The notes under the pieces were generated by a model that searched no databases, was not told where the DNA came from, and was given only the letters and a program-made list of their open reading frames with translations. A program made the translations under genes and the position numbers. Source: Flavobacterium sp. (GTDB taxonomy: Bacteria > Bacteroidota > Bacteroidia > Flavobacteriales > Flavobacteriaceae). Taken from it: a stretch of DNA of 64,000 nucleotides. Positions 59,794 to 64,000 of this stretch are shown piece after piece. The stretch lies in the NCBI RefSeq assembly GCF_027484705.1, contig NZ_JAIXSL010000024.1, positions 1-64,000 on the forward strand. Direction: 5' to 3'. Within the stretch, counting starts at the first letter, position 1. Each line of letters starts with the position of its first letter.

Positions 59794-61314
59794 ATGATGA
59801 GTAATGCGCCTTTACATCACAAGCTCAAGATTCAAATCGATAACCACTTATCGAAAGTACTCTCAGATAACCTTCCTGAAATTCAGAATTTTATTAATGA
59901 AGTCAATCAAACGTATCTAAACCACGAAAAAGTTGCGAAATCGTCTAAGAAAACCTCGCAGCTCACGCGGAAGGAACTCATCGAAAGCAACGCCAAACTC
60001 AAAGAGGAATTAGACAAAAAAGTAGTTTTTCAGGACAAACTTATCGCCGCAATCCAACAGCTCAACGGAGCAGGAAAAGACCTCGAGCACAATGACAATC
60101 TCGATGGTTTGCTCGATATCCTTCACAAAGAAATCGAACTTAAAAAAGAATTTCAGCAGCAACTCTTCAATTCCAAAGCGATGGCCGAGGAAGCCAATGA
60201 AGCCAAGTCCGAATTCCTATCGACGATGAGCCACGAAATCCGCACGCCGCTTAATGCGATCATCGGACTGATTTACATCATGGAAAAGGAAAATTCGCTG
60301 CAGAGTTTCCATGAGAATATCGAAGTGCTTAAGAATTCGGCGCAGAATTTATTTTTGTTGATCAATGACATTCTGGACTTCAGCAAAATCGAAGCGGGAA
60401 AAGTCGATATCGAAAAAATCCCGTTCAATCTCGAACAACTCGCACAACAAATCGCCAAATCGATGGAAGCCCGTGCGTCTGAAAACCTCAATAAAATTGA
60501 AGTCGTCGTCGATCCTGATTTTGTACCCAACCTGATCAGCGATCCGCTGCGCATCAACCAAGTCATTACGAATCTCGTATCGAACGCAGTTAAATTTACT
60601 TACGACGGAACCATCACGATCAAACTCAAACAAATCGCCGTACAGAACAAATTCTCCACTTTCAAAGTCGAAGTCATCGACAACGGCATCGGCATCGATA
60701 AAGAGAATTTCCAATCCATTTTTGAGAAATTCACCCAAGCCGAAACCAAAACTTCGCGGCTTTATGGCGGCACCGGTTTAGGACTTGTCATCACCAAAAA
60801 ACTCTTGAGTTTACTTGGTTCTGAAATCAAATTTGAAAGCGAACTCGGTGTGGGTTCCAACTTCTATTTCACGATGCATCTGCCCATCGACATCAAACAG
60901 AACGCCGTCAATACGCATGATTTGCAGGAAGATTACAAAGAAGAAAACCTCAAAGGGCTCAAAGTATTACTGGTCGAAGATAATTTAATCAACATCAAAA
61001 TCGCGCAGAAAATCATGGGCCAATGGGACGTTGACGTAGATTTGGCAGAAAACGGGCTCATCGGTGTCGAGAAATTCAACAACAACAAATACGACGTCAT
61101 CCTCATGGATCTTTCGATGCCCGTCATGGACGGTTACGACGCCACCACGGCGATTCGCCAGACCGACAAACTCATTCCGATCATTGCGCTCACGGCTTCG
61201 GCTTCGTTCGGCTATCTCGACCGCGCGTTGCAGATCGGCATCAACGAATACATCATCAAGCCGTTCAACCCGAAAGAACTTAATATGAAATTGCGGAAGT
61301 ATTACAATCCTTAA
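59794..61314 (+). CDS. Soluble hybrid histidine kinase with receiver domain
   Basis: The 506-residue protein has no membrane segment. Residues 1-135 are mostly helical coiled coil. HisKA follows with phospho-acceptor His147 in STMSHEIRTPLNAIIG, then HATPase with FSKIEAGK, SNAVKFT, DNGIGI and GGTGLGL boxes (about 250-370). The C-terminal receiver domain has phospho-acceptor Asp439 in VILMDLSMPVMDG and Lys489 in YIIKP. There is no recognisable sensory or output domain, so a partner protein probably supplies input and output. Start at 59794 or 59797 (two ATG codons). Confidence 0.9.
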   Translation: MMSNAPLHHKLKIQIDNHLSKVLSDNLPEIQNFINEVNQTYLNHEKVAKSSKKTSQLTRKELIESNAKLKEELDKKVVFQDKLIAAIQQLNGAGKDLEHNDNLDGLLDILHKEIELKKEFQQQLFNSKAMAEEANEAKSEFLSTMSHEIRTPLNAIIGLIYIMEKENSLQSFHENIEVLKNSAQNLFLLINDILDFSKIEAGKVDIEKIPFNLEQLAQQIAKSMEARASENLNKIEVVVDPDFVPNLISDPLRINQVITNLVSNAVKFTYDGTITIKLKQIAVQNKFSTFKVEVIDNGIGIDKENFQSIFEKFTQAETKTSRLYGGTGLGLVITKKLLSLLGSEIKFESELGVGSNFYFTMHLPIDIKQNAVNTHDLQEDYKEENLKGLKVLLVEDNLINIKIAQKIMGQWDVDVDLAENGLIGVEKFNNNKYDVILMDLSMPVMDGYDATTAIRQTDKLIPIIALTASASFGYLDRALQIGINEYIIKPFNPKELNMKLRKYYNP

Positions 61315-61318
61315 TTTC

Positions 61319-61463
61319 AGGGCCATCAACCGGCTGTCCATTCCCAAGATTTTCACCGAAACCCTTTTTTTGCTCGCACCGAAAAGCGCTTCCGTGGGTC
61401 GCGTTTTCAGCACGGCAAAAAATAGCGTTTGGGCAAAAATGCTTTCCATTGCCATCCGGGGCA
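61319..61463 (-). repeat. Probable degenerate copy D of the interspersed element
   Basis: On the minus strand it reads GCCCCGGATGGCAATGG, then CATTTTTGCC, and after an internal segment ends GGACAGCCGGTTGATGGCCCTG. Order and partial identity of the blocks match copies A-C, but the ends differ. It starts right after the kinase stop codon at 61314. Confidence 0.4.
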
Positions 61464-61572
61464 GGTATTCGTTTCCAAATTAAAGTCTGTCCTAAATCTT
61501 ACAGTCTATTAAGCAACAATCCAAAAGAAATAATATATTGCGCTCTTATAAACATACAATCCGTAAAATCCC

Positions 61573-62250
61573 ATGAAAAAATCAATCGTGTTCCTGTTCT
61601 TAATGTCATTGTTTACGAGCCTTTCCTTCGCGCAACACCGCCAGAAATTTGGCATCAACACAGGAGTAACTTATTCCGCATTCCGCAATATGGATGTGCC
61701 AAATGTAGATTACGGGTACGAAACCGGTATCTTGGTCGGGCTTTCTTACGAGTATTACCTCAGTGAAAACTTATCGATCAAAACCAATTTATCATATGAT
61801 AAAAAAAGCAGTAAGGGAAGCACGCATACGGTAGTGCAGGAGTTTCCAGATCCGGCATTTACGGAGGCTGATATTAATTTTAAGTTCCATTATAATTATC
61901 TGACTTTACCGGTATTGCTCAAATACGAATTCAAAAATACCCACGGATTTTTCATCAATGGCGGGCCGTTTTTTGGTTACCTGCTCGATTCTGAATTTGA
62001 AGGAAGTGCCTCCGATGGTATAACCTCTCAAAATTACACAGAATCTACAACCGATTATAACAACAAATTCGATTTTGGTATCACTTCAGGCATTGGGAAA
62101 GTTTTCCAGTTAAAAAACAAAAGCAGCATCGTAGTCGAGTTCAGAAACAATCTCGGACTGTTCCAAACCAACAAGAACAATACTTTTAACAACAATACCG
62201 TACGCTCTAATTCGTATAATCTGTTGGTTGGTTGGTCTTATGATCTTTAA
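61573..62250 (+). CDS. Outer-membrane beta-barrel protein (PorT/OmpW-like)
   Basis: The 225-residue protein has a signal peptide (KKSIVFLFLMSLFTSLSFAQ) and then alternating strands: FGINTGVTYSAF, ENLSIKTNLSYDKK, NFKFHYNYLTLPVLLKYEFKNTHGFFINGGPFFGYLL, SSIVVEFRNNLGL, and the last strand YNLLVGWSYDL. The block YLTLPVLLKY...FFINGGPFFGYLL is the hallmark of the small PorT/porin-like barrels of Bacteroidetes (outer membrane beta-barrel domain). It is probably an 8-stranded barrel; role unknown. Confidence 0.8.
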   Translation: MKKSIVFLFLMSLFTSLSFAQHRQKFGINTGVTYSAFRNMDVPNVDYGYETGILVGLSYEYYLSENLSIKTNLSYDKKSSKGSTHTVVQEFPDPAFTEADINFKFHYNYLTLPVLLKYEFKNTHGFFINGGPFFGYLLDSEFEGSASDGITSQNYTESTTDYNNKFDFGITSGIGKVFQLKNKSSIVVEFRNNLGLFQTNKNNTFNNNTVRSNSYNLLVGWSYDL

Positions 62251-62324
62251 TCGCTTCGGCAATATAAACTTATGTTTTTTCGTTATCATCAGTAATGATT
62301 TTCACGACCAATCCAAATTCAATA

Positions 62325-63314
62325 ATGAAAAAACGATTCCTGAATAAGATGGTTTTGAGCTGTCTCTTAATGCTGTTTTTTGCCGCCAGCGGTTATTCCC
62401 AATCCTACAAAACGATTGATGACGCTGTAGCCAATTACCCGAAATCGTTCACGTCGCCCGAAAAACTCGCGGAGAAAATCAAAACCGATTTCACGACCGA
62501 AGAAGAAAAAGCGCGCGCCATTTTCACCTGGATTGCGCTCAACATCCGTTATGATCTTAAAGCATTCCAATCGCAATTGAACAATCCTAAAATGGCTTAT
62601 TCGTTTACAAGCGAGGAAGACCGTATTGTCAAAGAACAAAAATTCCGTCGCGACGGAGCCGTTGCATTATTGCGCACTAAAAAAGGCGTTTGTCAGGATT
62701 ATACGGCGCTGTTCCATACGGTTTGCGAACTTTCTGGCTTGAAATGTATGACCATCGTCGGAACTTCTAAAACCAATCTGGTGCATATCGGCAAATTACC
62801 CACGACGAGCGACCATGCGTGGAATGCTGTAAAAGTTGGCGATGCGTGGCGCTTCATCGATGTGACTTGGGCTTCAGGTATGATGAACCTCGAATCCGGA
62901 AAAATGATCCAGCAGTTCAACGACGCGTACTTTTTTACGCCACCCGGAATCTTTTTCCTGAACCACTTTCCTGATGACAAACGCTATCTGATGACCGATA
63001 AGACCGCGCAGGATTTTGCGGCGCTTCCGCTATATTACGGGCGGTATCTCAAATCCGGCTATGAATTTCTCACTCCGGAAAACGGCATCTTTTCCATCAA
63101 AGAAACCCAAGACATTACATTCAGTATCGCTGACTTGCCTGAAAATGATCAGATTGCCTATGTGTTCAGCAATGATGGTAAAGGCAATCTGGTGACAGTG
63201 GAACGCGATGGAAAGACCGCCACATTTCACATTCCGCTGACGAAAAGAAACCGCGGATTTCTGACGATTTATGTCAATCATGAGTCTGTCGTGGCTTATA
63301 AAATTATTCCCTGA
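62325..63314 (+). CDS. Secreted transglutaminase-like (cysteine protease fold) protein
   Basis: The 329-residue protein has a signal peptide ending AASGYSQ. The transglutaminase-core fold carries Cys123 in KKGVCQDYTALFHTVCELSGLKC, His164 in DHAWNAVKVGDAWRF and Asp179 in FIDVTWASG, a complete triad. A beta-sandwich C-terminal part follows. Bacterial members act as peptidases or amidases rather than transglutaminases. The ATG at 62325 gives a proper signal peptide; the frame upstream to 62295 adds no support. Periplasmic. Confidence 0.82.
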   Translation: MKKRFLNKMVLSCLLMLFFAASGYSQSYKTIDDAVANYPKSFTSPEKLAEKIKTDFTTEEEKARAIFTWIALNIRYDLKAFQSQLNNPKMAYSFTSEEDRIVKEQKFRRDGAVALLRTKKGVCQDYTALFHTVCELSGLKCMTIVGTSKTNLVHIGKLPTTSDHAWNAVKVGDAWRFIDVTWASGMMNLESGKMIQQFNDAYFFTPPGIFFLNHFPDDKRYLMTDKTAQDFAALPLYYGRYLKSGYEFLTPENGIFSIKETQDITFSIADLPENDQIAYVFSNDGKGNLVTVERDGKTATFHIPLTKRNRGFLTIYVNHESVVAYKIIP

Positions 63315-63416
63315 AATCCCGAAAACACTGTCAATATCATCTTAATAACTTTACGTCGTAGCACTTCCGATTTTTGCTGAGATAGCTTACATTAGCGTCA
63401 TTCCTTAAAATCTGCT

Positions 63417-64000
63417 ATGTCCGAACAAAATCAATATACGGAAGACAATATCCGCTCGCTAGACTGGAAAGAACACATCCGCATGCGGCCCGGAATGTAT
63501 ATCGGAAAACTCGGCGATGGTTCGTCGCCTGATGACGGTATTTATATCTTGCTCAAAGAAGTCATCGACAACTGTATCGATGAGTTTGTCATGGGCTCGG
63601 GAAAAACCATCGAAGTCACGATCAAAGACAAAACTGTTTCGGTGCGCGATTACGGTCGTGGCATTCCGTTAGGGAAAGTCGTTGATGTGGTTTCTAAAAT
63701 GAATACCGGTGGAAAATACGATTCGCTAGCGTTTAAAAAATCAGTTGGGCTTAACGGTGTCGGTACGAAAGCCGTCAATGCTTTGTCGAATTATTTCCGC
63801 GTAGAATCCGTGCGTGATGACAAACAAAAAGCCGCGGAATTCAACGGTGGTAATCTGGTACTCGAAGAAGATGTCATCGAGACGACCAAACGCAAAGGAA
63901 CCAAAGTTACGTTTATTCCCGATGAAGCCATCTTCAAGAATTACAAATTCCGAAACGAGTATGTAATCAAGATGTTGAAGAATTACTGTTATCTGAATAC
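63417..64000 (+). CDS. parE: DNA topoisomerase IV subunit B, N-terminal part
   Basis: The first 194 codons are present and the gene runs off the window. GHKL ATPase motifs are [34 protein letters not shown] (the catalytic base and Asn region), [11 protein letters not shown] and [17 protein letters not shown]. The wording [26 protein letters not shown] distinguishes the Bacteroidetes ParE from GyrB, which has a different insertion here. It relaxes and decatenates DNA with ParC. Confidence 0.9.
   Translation, partial: MSEQNQYTEDNIRSLDWKEHIRMRPGMYIGKLGDGSSPDDGIYILLKEVIDNCIDEFVMGSGKTIEVTIKDKTVSVRDYGRGIPLGKVVDVVSKMNTGGKYDSLAFKKSVGLNGVGTKAVNALSNYFRVESVRDDKQKAAEFNGGNLVLEEDVIETTKRKGTKVTFIPDEAIFKNYKFRNEYVIKMLKNYCYLN

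Overview
The window looks like a chromosome segment of a Flavobacterium-type member of the Bacteroidetes (Flavobacteriaceae). The evidence is TAnnTTTG-type -7 promoter elements with an upstream TTG, type IX secretion (T9SS) C-terminal sorting domains, many short lipoproteins, triple-tyrosine membrane regulators, and several conserved flavobacterial families of unknown function. No tRNA, rRNA, CRISPR array, transposase or prophage was seen. Genus-level assignment is inference from protein style.

Layout. 1-14.4 kb: end of an unknown gene, a NYN-domain protein, a serine-palmitoyltransferase-type PLP enzyme (sphingolipid or sulfonolipid synthesis), a lipoprotein, a GNAT-like protein with an outer-membrane protein, a surface-polysaccharide-like trio (YfhO membrane protein, GT4 glycosyltransferase, flippase), a small secreted protein, and uvrA. 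14.9-36.5 kb: a large beta-glucan (laminarin-type) utilisation locus. 36.7-45.9 kb: an ECF sigma factor with a 47-codon satellite gene, nth, bcp, a conserved protein of unknown function, a PhnP-like metallohydrolase, an esterase, and a BatA/pseudo-dihydroorotase/small membrane protein operon. 45.9-56.7 kb: mostly minus-strand genes, namely a DEAD-box helicase, a class A serine hydrolase, a TIGR02757 protein, a polytopic membrane protein, a LolD-like ATPase, small proteins, serA, serC and acyl-CoA reductase. 56.8-64 kb: ferredoxin, a CarboxypepD_reg-like protein, ychF, a soluble hybrid histidine kinase, a beta-barrel protein, a transglutaminase-like protein, and the start of parE.

The most notable region is 14.9-36.5 kb. 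A T9SS-secreted protein with carbohydrate-binding-like modules and a membrane-spanning triple-Y/HTH regulator precede an uninterrupted nine-gene operon (20234-36512). The operon encodes a clan GH-A glycosidase fused to an outer-membrane beta-barrel, a module-bearing lipoprotein, a GH16 lipoprotein, a very probable GH149 beta-1,3-glucan phosphorylase, a GH17 lipoprotein, a GH30 lipoprotein, a GPH-type sugar symporter, a GH17 without a signal peptide, and a T9SS-secreted GH16. There is no SusC/SusD pair. My model (inference) is as follows: GH16 enzymes cut the glucan outside, GH30 removes beta-1,6 branches, the enzyme-barrel fusion processes or admits oligosaccharides, the symporter brings them into the cytoplasm, and GH149 plus the cytoplasmic GH17 finish the job with release of glucose-1-phosphate. 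The regulator and paired palindromes upstream of the operon give a plausible control circuit.

A second theme is a dispersed repeat family with three clear copies (1008, 10825, 54291) and one probable degenerate copy (61319). The copies share conserved ends and a central hairpin whose sequence differs while its pairing is kept.
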